Shown here piece after piece: positions 27,284-35,430 of a stretch of DNA of 64,000 bases. Location of the stretch: assembly GCA_036005185.1 (NCBI GenBank), contig DASYQS010000024.1, positions 124,001 to 188,000 of the forward strand, given 5' to 3'. Source of the stretch: VBAU01 sp036005185. GTDB taxonomy: Bacteria > Bacteroidota > Bacteroidia > Chitinophagales > Chitinophagaceae. The notes beneath the pieces are model-generated. The model did not search any database. It was not told where the DNA came from and was given only the letters and a program-made list of their open reading frames with translations. How positions within the stretch are numbered: the first letter of the stretch is position 1; the number at the start of each line of letters is the position of its first letter. The position numbers and the translations under genes were made by a program.

Positions 27284-27307
27284 GATTGTCAAGGCATTTT
27301 TATTTTA
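27284..27307 (+). repeat. Partial copy of the terminator at 13231-13265
   Basis: TGATTGTCAAGGCATTTTTA plus TTTT matches the right arm of the hairpin at 13231. The left arm is altered (GCCATGA), leaving a weak 7-bp stem with one mismatch. It may still end transcription of the interrupted lipoprotein gene. Confidence 0.55.
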
Positions 27308-27334
27308 AGTAGCTTTAATTGTAAAGATTAGGAC

Positions 27335-28540
27335 GTGAGGCGATTGTTTTTTTTATCGTTCATTCTTCTTTCCGCTTTTCAACTAAGGGCGCAACCAAAT
27401 AATTGCACCTTTAAGCAACCGGCGATTACTATTCACTTTGGAAGGGGTGATGTGCGTGATGTGAACACTGAATTTCTTTCCAATTACCGCAGACTAGCTA
27501 CTTCCTGTCCTGTCGATGGCTACTACGCCTACGCTGCTCATACCAGCAATTGCTTTGATGATGATTGGCATACACTCGCGGAAGATCATACCGCAGGCGA
27601 TGTTAACGGCAATATGATGTTGGTAAATGGGGCGCCAAATAGTGGTACGTTCTTAAGAACAACAATAAACGGATTAAAGGGCGCTACCACTTATGAGTTC
27701 GCGGCATGGTTAATGAACTTGTGTAAGCCAAGTGATAAGTGCCCCTTTCCGTTACTGCCCAATATTACCATACGCCTGGAAACACAGGAGGAAAAAAGCA
27801 TCGCACAATTTGTAACCGGCGACCTGGGGCGGCTTGAGATTCCACGTTGGAGGCAGTATCGCGCTATCTTCACCACGCCGCCTTCCATCACAGCGTTAAG
27901 GTTGATTTTGATTGACAATGCGCCCGGCGGTTGTGGAAATGATTTTGCATTAGACGATATCACTTTCCGCGAGTGTATAATGCCAGCTCCCGTTGTCACA
28001 ACAACACCTAAAACAAGTAAAGTAAAAAAGAACCCAGCCACCTTAAAACCGGCACCGAAGAAAGCTACTCAGGCGCCTGCGGGAAGAGAAGGGAAAATAA
28101 GCCAGGTTGTGAAACCAAAAACAGATTCTCCTTCAAATTCGATTTCAGTTTTAAATCGGAAGACACCCGTTTTTCCCCGACCACCACTGGTATTGACAAC
28201 AAGGACAAACGCATTAGTAAAACAAATTGAAACGGTAGCCGGAGAGATCAGGATTGAGCTGTATGATAACGGAGAGATAGACGGCGACACGGTCAGCATT
28301 TATCATAACAATGTGCTCATTAAAAGTCATGTCAGGCTTTCTGAAAAACCCATATCGCTCCGCATTGCCATTGATACCGCACAACCACATCATGAATTGA
28401 TCATGGTTGCAAATAACCTCGGTTCCATTCCGCCTAATACTTCAGTAATGATCATCACTGCCGGCACCGCCCGCTATCAAGTATTTATTTCCTCCACTGA
28501 GCAAAAAAATGCAAAAGTGGTTTTTGATCTGAAAAGATAA
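27335..28540 (+). CDS. Exported protein with a carbohydrate-binding-like beta-sandwich domain
   Basis: A 401-aa secreted protein starting at GTG, with signal peptide LFFLSFILLSAFQLRAQ. Residues about 20-215 look like a jelly-roll or CBM-like domain (NYRRLATSCPVDGYYAYAAH, GATTYEFAAWLMNLC, IDNAPGGCGNDFALDDITF) with several cysteines. A proline/lysine/threonine-rich linker (about 220-290) follows, then a C-terminal beta domain (about 295-401: IRIELYDNGEIDGDTVSIYH) common in Bacteroidota secreted proteins. A role in binding a polymer at the surface is inferred from the domains. It is the last gene before the right-hand copy of the tRNA 3' end. Confidence 0.8.
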   Translation: MRRLFFLSFILLSAFQLRAQPNNCTFKQPAITIHFGRGDVRDVNTEFLSNYRRLATSCPVDGYYAYAAHTSNCFDDDWHTLAEDHTAGDVNGNMMLVNGAPNSGTFLRTTINGLKGATTYEFAAWLMNLCKPSDKCPFPLLPNITIRLETQEEKSIAQFVTGDLGRLEIPRWRQYRAIFTTPPSITALRLILIDNAPGGCGNDFALDDITFRECIMPAPVVTTTPKTSKVKKNPATLKPAPKKATQAPAGREGKISQVVKPKTDSPSNSISVLNRKTPVFPRPPLVLTTRTNALVKQIETVAGEIRIELYDNGEIDGDTVSIYHNNVLIKSHVRLSEKPISLRIAIDTAQPHHELIMVANNLGSIPPNTSVMIITAGTARYQVFISSTEQKNAKVVFDLKR

Positions 28541-28717
28541 TTTTTTTCCTGTGTTAATTTAAAAACAGTTTCTATTTCAAGCGATTTGCCAATGTTGTTT
28601 TTTAGCGATTGCCCCATAGCTTACTACAAAACAATTTTTCTAAATAATATTTTATGAATTTGATTTTTGAATTTGTAGCAACACTTTCAACAAATAAAAT
28701 CGAGTAGCCTTTACATA

Positions 28718-28737
28718 AATCCTTACGGGGTCACAAA
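28718..28737 (+). repeat. Third copy of the tRNA-Arg 3' end (att-like, one mismatch)
   Basis: AATCCTTACGGGGTCACAAA differs at one position (T for G) from 13046-13065 and 13209-13228. No tRNA body precedes it. With the tRNA gene it brackets 15.7 kb of accessory DNA. Confidence 0.7.
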
Positions 28738-28763
28738 AGGTAGCAGCTTCGCTAACCTTTTTT
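28736..28763 (+). terminator. Hairpin terminator after the right att-like repeat
   Basis: AAAGG-TAGC and GCTA-ACCTTT pair around AGCTTC with one bulge, followed by a T run. The order tRNA 3' end then terminator repeats the arrangement at 13046-13096. Confidence 0.6.
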
Positions 28764-28911
28764 ATTATTAGGCATAAAATATTGTTGGGTTCCGAAGTTT
28801 AATTGGACACGCCTCCTTCTCAAGTATGAGCAAATAAAGGCAAGGTACAACAGAAGCAGGATCTTCATCTTAATTTTGCCTGCATAGCAAATCATTCATT
28901 AACATTACACA

Positions 28912-30717
28912 ATGTCAGAAGTTAGTCTGAAAGAAAGGTTTTCCGCATTGGGCAATCTTCCCAGGTTTTTTAATCTGGTTTGGAAAACCAGCCCTTCCCT
29001 TACCATTATCAATGCTCTGCTCCGTATTATACGTTCCGCCATTCCTGTTGCTATTTTATATGTTGGCAAACTTATTATTGACCAGGTAATACAACTGGGC
29101 CGCGGTTCAGGCAGTGATCATAATTATCTATGGCAATTGGTAGCTATTGAATTTGCGCTTGCCATTCTTTCAGATGGATTAAGCAGAGCAACGACTTTAG
29201 TGGACAGTTTACTAGGAGATTTATTCTCAAATTATACTTCCATTCAAATCATGCAGCATGCTGCCATTTTAGATCTTGATCAATTTGAAGATTCCAATTT
29301 TTATGATAAACTGGAACGAGCAAGACAGCAAACCATTGGACGTACGATTTTACTTTCACAGGTTTTAAGCCAGGTTCAGGACTTAATTACTATGGGTTTT
29401 CTGGCAGCAGGGCTAATCATCTTTAATCCATGGTTGATACTCCTTCTTTTTATTGCCGTATTGCCTGCTTTTATGGGAGAATCTTATTTTAATGATCGAA
29501 CATATTCTCTAAGCCGCAGGCAAACACCGGAGCGCAGGGAGCTTGATTATATAAGATATATCGGAGCTAGTGATGAGACTGCTAAGGAAGTAAAGATCTT
29601 TGATCTTTCCGGTTTTTTAATTGATCGATTCCGGCAGTTATCCGGTAAATTTTATAGAGATAATAAGCATCTTGCAATAAAAAGATCATTGTGGGGAACC
29701 TTGTTCTCCGTGCTAGGCGGCATTGGATATTATGGAGCATACGTCTATATTATTTCAGAAGCCATCAGAGGACAGCTCTCCATTGGTACGCTAACATTTC
29801 TGGCTGGCTCATTCAGACAACTCAGGAGCTTACTCGAAGGCATTCTCTCACGCTTTACCTCCGTATCGCAAGGTGCTATTTATTTAAAAGATTTCTTTGA
29901 TTTCTTTGACATCCAACCAAAAATAAAACTCTCATCCAATGCAAGAGCTTTTCCCAAACCAATCCAACAAGGATTTACTTTTGAGGATGTAGGTTTTAAA
30001 TATGCTAATTCGGAATATTGGGCAAATCGTCATTTAAACTTTACTCTTCATGCAGGTGAAAAACTAGCTCTGGTAGGAGAAAATGGTGCAGGTAAAACTA
30101 CACTTGTGAAATTATTAGCCCGTCTGTATGATCCAACAGAGGGGCGCATTTTATTGGATGGTTATGATTTACGTGACTACAACTTAGTTGAGCTGCGAAA
30201 ACAGGTCGGTGTCATTTTTCAGGATTATCTCAAGTATCAAATGACCGTTTCACAAAATATAGCAGTTGGAGATATTTCTGAAAAAGAAAATAAAGAATTG
30301 ATTATTCATTCTGCTAAACAAAGCCTTGCCGATCCTTTAATTCAAAAACTTCCAGGCAAGTATGATCAACCTCTGGGAAAACGATTTAATCAGGGAGTAG
30401 AACTTTCGGGTGGCGAATGGCAAAAAATTGCACTTGCAAGAGCATATATGAAAGACGCACAATTGTTCATTCTTGATGAACCGACATCCGCCCTGGATGC
30501 CAGGGCAGAATATGAAGTGTTTCAAAGATTTTCAGAATTGACGAAGGGGAAAACCGCTGTACTTATTTCACATCGATTTTCAACAGTGAGGATGGCAGAT
30601 AGAATTTTAGTATTGGATAGAGGTGAGATTTTGGAAGAGGGCAGCCATGCGGAATTGCTCAATAAAAAAAATCGTTATGCAGAGCTTTTCAATCTGCAGG
30701 CAATGGGTTATCAATAG
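28912..30717 (+). CDS. ABC transporter, fused permease and ATPase (exporter type)
   Basis: A 601-aa half-transporter. Residues about 1-330 hold the transmembrane helices; residues about 350-598 hold the nucleotide-binding domain. Walker A is GENGAGKTT, the signature is LSGGEWQKIALARAY, Walker B is LFILDEPTSALD and the switch is LISHRF. It works as a homodimer or with a missing partner in the inner membrane; drugs, lipids or peptides are possible substrates. It is preceded by a TAATTTTG box (28871-28878) and is the first ordinary gene right of the accessory region. No adaptor gene is adjacent. Confidence 0.93.
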   Translation: MSEVSLKERFSALGNLPRFFNLVWKTSPSLTIINALLRIIRSAIPVAILYVGKLIIDQVIQLGRGSGSDHNYLWQLVAIEFALAILSDGLSRATTLVDSLLGDLFSNYTSIQIMQHAAILDLDQFEDSNFYDKLERARQQTIGRTILLSQVLSQVQDLITMGFLAAGLIIFNPWLILLLFIAVLPAFMGESYFNDRTYSLSRRQTPERRELDYIRYIGASDETAKEVKIFDLSGFLIDRFRQLSGKFYRDNKHLAIKRSLWGTLFSVLGGIGYYGAYVYIISEAIRGQLSIGTLTFLAGSFRQLRSLLEGILSRFTSVSQGAIYLKDFFDFFDIQPKIKLSSNARAFPKPIQQGFTFEDVGFKYANSEYWANRHLNFTLHAGEKLALVGENGAGKTTLVKLLARLYDPTEGRILLDGYDLRDYNLVELRKQVGVIFQDYLKYQMTVSQNIAVGDISEKENKELIIHSAKQSLADPLIQKLPGKYDQPLGKRFNQGVELSGGEWQKIALARAYMKDAQLFILDEPTSALDARAEYEVFQRFSELTKGKTAVLISHRFSTVRMADRILVLDRGEILEEGSHAELLNKKNRYAELFNLQAMGYQ

Positions 30718-30954
30718 TTATCATACAGCCTGAGCTTCTACTTTGATTATTAGTTTAGACTAATGGTGATTCCTCAAGACTATACAACTTCACTGGTTTC
30801 ACTCTACCTTGGGGATAGTCTCCTCCACAAAGGACGCTTGCGTGGTGTACGGTAGTTTAATCAGTTGAACAAAACAGATTAACCAAATTTTAGACTTGAT
30901 AAAGGATGCTCAAACTAAAATCTTAAGCAAAAAAAATTAATTTTAGATATAGGA

Positions 30955-31455
30955 ATGAAGAAGTTTTTTATTCTTTTATGGACATGCTGGTTTGTAACCG
31001 CAGGGAACGCACAATTTACCAAAGCAAGTTTGGAGGCAAGTGGCGTTACTTGTTCTCTGTGCAGCAAGGCAATAAAAAAAGCATTGGAAGGACTTTCTTT
31101 TGTACAGGAAGTAAAGGTGAACGTTAAAGCCCAGGATTACAATCTTGTCTTCAAAGAAAATTCAACAGTTCATTTTAATGATATTCAAAAAGCGGTTGAA
31201 GATGCAGGATTTTCGATTGCAAGCTTAAAGGTTACCTGCTATTTTGATAATGTAAAATTGCAAAAAGATGAAAATATCAGGATTGGTGATCAAACTTTTA
31301 ATTTTTTAAATGGTAATAACGAAATACTTAATGGCGAAAAAACCTTTACCATAATTGATAAAAGTTTTTTGACTCCTAAAGCATTTAAGAAATATAGTGC
31401 AATTGTTAAACAAAATGCCATCTCAAACATCCGTATTTATCATGTAATTATTTAA
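30955..31455 (+). CDS. Exported heavy-metal-associated (HMA) domain protein
   Basis: A 166-aa protein with a signal peptide (MKKFFILLWTCWFVTAGNAQ). A ferredoxin-like HMA domain covers about residues 24-92, with the metal-binding SGVTCSLCSKAIKKAL (CxxC) and the closing VEDAGFSI. The remaining 70 residues are not recognised. Most HMA proteins are cytosolic copper chaperones; an exported one suggests periplasmic copper or other soft-metal handling. It stands 6 bp before a predicted beta-barrel gene, in an operon. The preceding 30718-30954 holds no gene. Confidence 0.88.
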   Translation: MKKFFILLWTCWFVTAGNAQFTKASLEASGVTCSLCSKAIKKALEGLSFVQEVKVNVKAQDYNLVFKENSTVHFNDIQKAVEDAGFSIASLKVTCYFDNVKLQKDENIRIGDQTFNFLNGNNEILNGEKTFTIIDKSFLTPKAFKKYSAIVKQNAISNIRIYHVII

Positions 31456-31460
31456 TCAGG

Positions 31461-32294
31461 TTGCAAAAGCTCCTGTCGATAATAGCTACACTTTACTCAT
31501 TGTCGTCCTCTTCTCAGGAATTATTTGTCAATTCGGAGCCAGCCTCTGTGCTTCCTGCAAGATCTTTGAGCATTAAGTTATCAGCCTATATTGTCCCTTA
31601 TGATAGAGTTTTTGCTCGAGCTGCAGAACGTTATCTGACAGAATTTATGGTCGGTGTTAATAAAAAACTCTCTCTTAAAATAGGCGCAGGTTTTTCAAAC
31701 ATGCATACGAGCAGTTTTGAAAAGGAGTCTTTTTCTTTTTACGGTAAATACCGTTTTTTTTCTCAGGATGACGTTCACAAACATTTTCGCATGGCTGCAT
31801 TTCTGAATGGCTCATATTCGTATGCTCCTTTTCATTATGATGAAGTTGAGCTAATGGGAGACAAGACAGGAATATCAATGGGCATTATTGCTACGCAATT
31901 GTTGAACAAATTTGCTTTATCAGCTTCTGTCAGTCATACGCAATTATTGGATAGTTCAAGGTTCAATAAGGTGGTGTATATACCTACCCGTATTTATCAG
32001 GCTATGAACTATTCATTTTCATATGGATATTTATTATTTCCAAGGGAGTATAAGGACTTTAATCAACTCAATTTAAATCTTTACGTGGAATTTCTGGCTC
32101 AACAAACACTTACTCAAGGCAAGTATTATATTGATTTTGCGCCGGCCATGCAATTCATCATCAATAGCAATCTGAAATTAAACGCCAGTTATCGCATAGA
32201 GCTTGCCGGCAACATGCAGCGAATATCACAATACAAATGGTTATTCGGTTTCGAAAAAAGTTTTTTGAATGTATGGAAAAGAAAACCTAATTAG
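31461..32294 (+). CDS. Predicted outer-membrane beta-barrel protein in the HMA operon
   Basis: A 277-aa protein starting at TTG (MQKLLSIIATLYSLSSSSQE). The TTG is supported because it gives a signal peptide and the next ATG is far inside. The body has alternating amphipathic strands with aromatic ends (ALSASVSHTQ, NYSFSYGYLLFP, LKLNASYRIELAG) and ends at FLNVWKRKPN. The family is not recognised. It starts 6 bp after the HMA gene and its stop overlaps the end of the convergent lipoprotein frame by 8 bp. A role in metal transport or surface metal binding is only suggested by its position. Confidence 0.75.
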   Translation: MQKLLSIIATLYSLSSSSQELFVNSEPASVLPARSLSIKLSAYIVPYDRVFARAAERYLTEFMVGVNKKLSLKIGAGFSNMHTSSFEKESFSFYGKYRFFSQDDVHKHFRMAAFLNGSYSYAPFHYDEVELMGDKTGISMGIIATQLLNKFALSASVSHTQLLDSSRFNKVVYIPTRIYQAMNYSFSYGYLLFPREYKDFNQLNLNLYVEFLAQQTLTQGKYYIDFAPAMQFIINSNLKLNASYRIELAGNMQRISQYKWLFGFEKSFLNVWKRKPN

Positions 32295-32672
32295 ACGAAA
32301 CTTCAACTTTGGCGGTCGCCAAATTTTGAGCAGGATCTTTGGCGAGAATTGTTATGATGTAGGTAATACCTGCATCTGCCGTAAAAGAGTCTTGCACCGT
32401 GCCAGTTGGTTGATCAGGGTAAGAATGAATGTCCCTCAGCAATACGCCTGTCGTTTTATCTGTTACATGAATATGAAGCTCCGTCACCTCATCATTATCA
32501 CTGGCATTTGCGATTGCAGTAATTGTTTGCCCTGCTGTAAAATGTTGATTGTTTAATGGAGATGTAATGGTTATAGTGGGTGGTATTTTATCTCCTGCAT
32601 TTGGTTCTTAGAACAGGCTGCTACTAAAAAAAGAAGTATAACTCCAAAGAAATATTTTCCACTTATCTGCAC
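32287..32672 (-). pseudogene. Small DUF4625-like/Ig-like lipoprotein with a frameshift just after the lipobox
   Basis: The longest clean frame is only the C-terminal half (EVTELHIHVTDKTTGVLLRD ... VEVSSN), but the same frame extends upstream to EPNAGDKIPPTITITSPLNN. In another frame, directly upstream, is a lipoprotein signal from a GTG at 32670-32672 (FFGVILLFLVAACSK). Restoring one A (AAA GAA instead of AAG AA) joins them as ...AACSKEPNAGD..., a normal lipoprotein of about 128 residues with one beta-sandwich domain. The shift lies at about 32608-32612. Possibly a real loss, possibly a base-calling error. Confidence 0.6.
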
Positions 32673-32695
32673 AGTATTAAAGTTACAAAAATTAA

Positions 32696-32728
32696 TTGCT
32701 GTAGTTATGTGTTGCTGAAGTAATTTTG
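32696..32728 (+). promoter_or_regulatory. Promoter of the small metal-associated gene
   Basis: TTG (32696-32698), a 22-bp spacer and TAATTTTG (32721-32728). The box overlaps the upstream candidate TTG start at 32726, which favours the next TTG at 32732. Confidence 0.55.
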
Positions 32729-32731
32729 CCT

Positions 32732-33109
32732 TTGAAGAAAAATGTTTTGAAGTCCGTAGGTGCTATATTACTCCTCATTGCTTTTTTTACCCAAAGCTTT
32801 AATCAATCATTTATTGTATTTGGCTTTTATGCCAGTCGGTCTTATTATGCCAATATCTGTGAAAACAAATCAAGACCCATTCTCCACTGCAATGGCAAGT
32901 GTCAGCTTGCAAAAAAGTTAAAGCAGCAAGAAAAAAAAGATCAGCAAAATCCTGAGCGCAAACTTGAAAATAAAAATGAAGTAATTTTCTATTCAAACTT
33001 TACTAACAATTTCCCCTTTCTTTCAATTGCAAGACATTGCTACTTTCATTATTCTGAAGATGATATAATTGATTTTTCCTTTCCTGTTTTTCACCCTCCT
33101 ACTGTCTGA
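32732..33109 (+). CDS. Small exported or membrane protein with HCNGKC motif
   Basis: A protein of about 125 residues. I prefer the TTG at 32732 (MKKNVLKSVGAILLLIAFF) because the promoter box covers the earlier TTG. An N-terminal hydrophobic segment is followed by ICENKSRPILHCNGKCQLAK, a Cys/His motif typical of a Bacteroidota family encoded next to TonB receptors and copper genes, then a lysine/glutamine-rich stretch. The Cys/His pattern suggests soft-metal binding, consistent with the HMA protein and the CxxCxC protein on either side. Function is not established. Confidence 0.72.
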   Translation: MKKNVLKSVGAILLLIAFFTQSFNQSFIVFGFYASRSYYANICENKSRPILHCNGKCQLAKKLKQQEKKDQQNPERKLENKNEVIFYSNFTNNFPFLSIARHCYFHYSEDDIIDFSFPVFHPPTV

Positions 33110-33188
33110 TTTTTTTGATTCCTAAGTTTGTTTATGCAGAATAAATGTCTGCATGATTATTTATTCCTGTAACCTAAAATTCATGAAA

Positions 33189-34082
33189 ATGAAAAAAATT
33201 CTATGTTTACTCATTGCATCTATTGTTTTTTTTGTGACTAATGCTTGTGAAATTTGTGGCTGCGGCGTTGGTAATTACTATATTGGCATTTTACCTCAAT
33301 TCAATCATAGATTTTTTGGGGTTCGTTATCACTTCAACAGTTTTCGCACAAGATTAAATGATGATCCAACGCAATTCAGCAGAGATTTCTATCAAACAGC
33401 TGAGCTATGGGGAGGATGGAATATTGGCAAAAGATTCCAAGTTCTTGCATTTGTTCCTTTTAATTTTAATCACCAAGAATCAGACGAAGGCACGACAGAT
33501 TTGAAGGGGTTAGGTGATGTCGCATTGCTTGTAAATTATAAGCTGTTTGAGGTGAGTACAAAAAACATTTCGCAACAGTTATGGATTGGAGGTGGAATTA
33601 AACTGCCCACAGGAAAATTTTCAATAGAAGCAAATGATCCGGATGTTGCTTCTGTAGCTAATACACAGCTCGGTTCTGGTAGTACAGATTTTTTATTAAA
33701 TGCCATGTATAATATCCATATCAATAAGCTGGGTATAAGCACGGCGGCGAACTATAAGATTAATTCAGCTAATAAGGAAGAATATAAGTTCGGTAATAAA
33801 TTTTCAGCGAGTAGTTTTATTTATTACGCTTTTCCGGTTTCAAATGTTGTTATCAGCCCAAATCTGGGGCTTTTATTTGAACATACAGAACATAATGAAT
33901 TAACCAACAGCAAAATTGATCTCACAGGAGGAAAAATTTTGCAAGGTTCTGTCGGCGCTGAAATAAGTTTTGGCAGGATGGTTGTTGGATTCAACGCTCA
34001 GCTACCCCTTGCACAAAATTTTGCTGAAAATCAAACCAGGGAAAAAGTGAAAGGTATGGCGCATGTAAGTTTTGCCTTTTAA
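33189..34082 (+). CDS. Outer-membrane beta-barrel protein with N-terminal CxxCxC motif
   Basis: About 297 residues from the ATG at 33189 (MKKILCLLIASIVFFVTNA), with another in-frame ATG two codons earlier. After the signal peptide comes CEICGCGVGNYYIGILPQF, an almost terminal CxxCxC cluster, then a barrel-like body of amphipathic strands ending in HVSFAF with a terminal aromatic. Proteins of this type are annotated as putative transporters. The cysteine cluster and the neighbouring HMA and HCNGKC proteins suggest a metal-linked function. Confidence 0.78.
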   Translation: MKKILCLLIASIVFFVTNACEICGCGVGNYYIGILPQFNHRFFGVRYHFNSFRTRLNDDPTQFSRDFYQTAELWGGWNIGKRFQVLAFVPFNFNHQESDEGTTDLKGLGDVALLVNYKLFEVSTKNISQQLWIGGGIKLPTGKFSIEANDPDVASVANTQLGSGSTDFLLNAMYNIHINKLGISTAANYKINSANKEEYKFGNKFSASSFIYYAFPVSNVVISPNLGLLFEHTEHNELTNSKIDLTGGKILQGSVGAEISFGRMVVGFNAQLPLAQNFAENQTREKVKGMAHVSFAF

Positions 34083-34185
34083 TTCACCTGAAAAAGCCCA
34101 TTAGCCGATTTGAAAAGTTGTCGGAGAGAATTACAAACAAACAAACCTCTCGCTGATAGATGGAGAGGTTTGTTATTTTTACAGG

Positions 34186-34659
34186 ATGAAAATTCAATTC
34201 TGGTCAATAGGGAAAAATCACGATCCATACGTAAAACAGGGAATAGAGGATTTTACTCACCGGATCTCAAAATATTTTCTGGTGGAATGGAATATTCTTC
34301 CTGTTCCCAAAAATGCTGGCATGATGAGTGAAATGGATTTGAAGAAAAAGGAAGGAGAAACAATATTAGATTGGTTAAAAAAAGATAGTTACTTGGTGGC
34401 TTTAGACGAAGGTGGAAAAGAAATGAGCTCTGAAAAATTGGGTGAATTTATCCAAGCTAGGGCCAATGAAAGCATCAAGACCCTCGTGTTTTTAATTGGT
34501 GGAGCTTTTGGCCTTGATGAAACTGTATTACAAAAAGCAAACTATCGATGGAGCTTATCCCAATTGACTTTTCCACATCAATTGGTAAGATTGATACTAG
34601 TAGAACAAGTGTACAGAGCATGCACCATTATTCGCAATGAAAAATACCATCACAAATAA
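34186..34659 (+). CDS. rlmH: 23S rRNA (pseudouridine(1915)-N(3))-methyltransferase RlmH
   Basis: A 157-aa SPOUT methyltransferase of standard length. The knot and SAM-binding motifs are present: LVALDEGGKEMSSEKLGEFI, TLVFLIGGAFGLDE and the C-terminal FPHQLVRLILVEQVYRAC plus YHHK. It methylates pseudouridine 1915 in helix 69 of 23S rRNA after ribosome assembly. It starts at the ATG at 34186. The upstream 34101-34138 repeats a short sequence seen at 17547. Confidence 0.96.
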   Translation: MKIQFWSIGKNHDPYVKQGIEDFTHRISKYFLVEWNILPVPKNAGMMSEMDLKKKEGETILDWLKKDSYLVALDEGGKEMSSEKLGEFIQARANESIKTLVFLIGGAFGLDETVLQKANYRWSLSQLTFPHQLVRLILVEQVYRACTIIRNEKYHHK

Positions 34660-34773
34660 ATCCGAATAGGGAATTCCGAATTCCGAACAAAGAGTATCTG
34701 GTTTAATAAAGCCGAAAGTAATTTCGGATTTCGGATTTCAAATTTTAGATTTGACGATTATTAACTCTTCCAC

Positions 34774-35430
34774 ATGGATCTTTCAATCACGCTTATCATT
34801 ATTATCGTAACTACCCTTGTTTCGATCAGCGGCTTTAGCAATCAAAAGATCATAGACGATCTTATTTTTTATCCTCCTGCCGTTACACAACAGAGACAGT
34901 GGTGGCGTTTTTTTACTTGTGGATTTATTCATGCAGATTTTGGGCATTTGATTTTTAATATGCTTTCATTATACCTGTTTGGCAGGTTTGTAGAGGAAAA
35001 ATTTATTGAACTATTTTTTAAAAACGGAAGATTACTATATCTGCTGATGTATGTTCTTGCTTTACTCGTTTCTCTTCTTCCAACTTTTATAAAACACAAA
35101 AATGATTACTATTATCGAAGCCTCGGCGCATCCGGAGCAGTATCGGCAATTGTGTTTGCAGGTTTGCTGATAGCTCCCTATGTTGAAGTGGGTTTCTTTT
35201 TTATTCCTCCCATTATTCCCGGTTTTATCTTTGCGCCTCTTTATCTTATCATTTCAGCAGCTTTAGACAGAAGAGGCGGAGACAATATTAATCACTCGGC
35301 CCATTTTTGGGGGGCAATCTTTGGGATCGCTTTTGTTATTATTGTTGGCAAACTGATCAGTAATTATGATGCTATCACTGAATTTGTAAATGGAGTAAAG
35401 GCTTATATGCGTTCTAAGGGCTGGATATAG
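34774..35430 (+). CDS. Rhomboid-family intramembrane serine protease
   Basis: A 218-aa membrane protein with about six helices. The catalytic serine is in GASGAVSAIVF and the catalytic histidine in HSAHFWGAIFG; HADFGHLIFNMLSLYLFG is the conserved loop/TM2 region. Rhomboids cut transmembrane substrates inside the membrane. The 3' end overlaps the convergent tilS gene by 17 bp. The 114-bp spacer before it consists of low-complexity repeats of TTCGGATTTC type. Confidence 0.93.
   Translation: MDLSITLIIIIVTTLVSISGFSNQKIIDDLIFYPPAVTQQRQWWRFFTCGFIHADFGHLIFNMLSLYLFGRFVEEKFIELFFKNGRLLYLLMYVLALLVSLLPTFIKHKNDYYYRSLGASGAVSAIVFAGLLIAPYVEVGFFFIPPIIPGFIFAPLYLIISAALDRRGGDNINHSAHFWGAIFGIAFVIIVGKLISNYDAITEFVNGVKAYMRSKGWI

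Larger units (their letters stand above)
28541..28911. other. Right boundary of the accessory region, no gene
   Basis: This 371-bp space has no ORF of note. It holds the third copy of the tRNA-Arg 3' end (28718-28737), a hairpin terminator directly after it and a -7 box TAATTTTG at 28871-28878 that probably serves the ABC transporter gene. Confidence 0.5.

Noticed and set aside
13066..28717. Integrase or transposase gene in the tRNA-linked region
   Set aside because: I looked for tyrosine or serine recombinase and DDE motifs in all frames listed for this stretch and found none, so the island call rests on repeats and content only.
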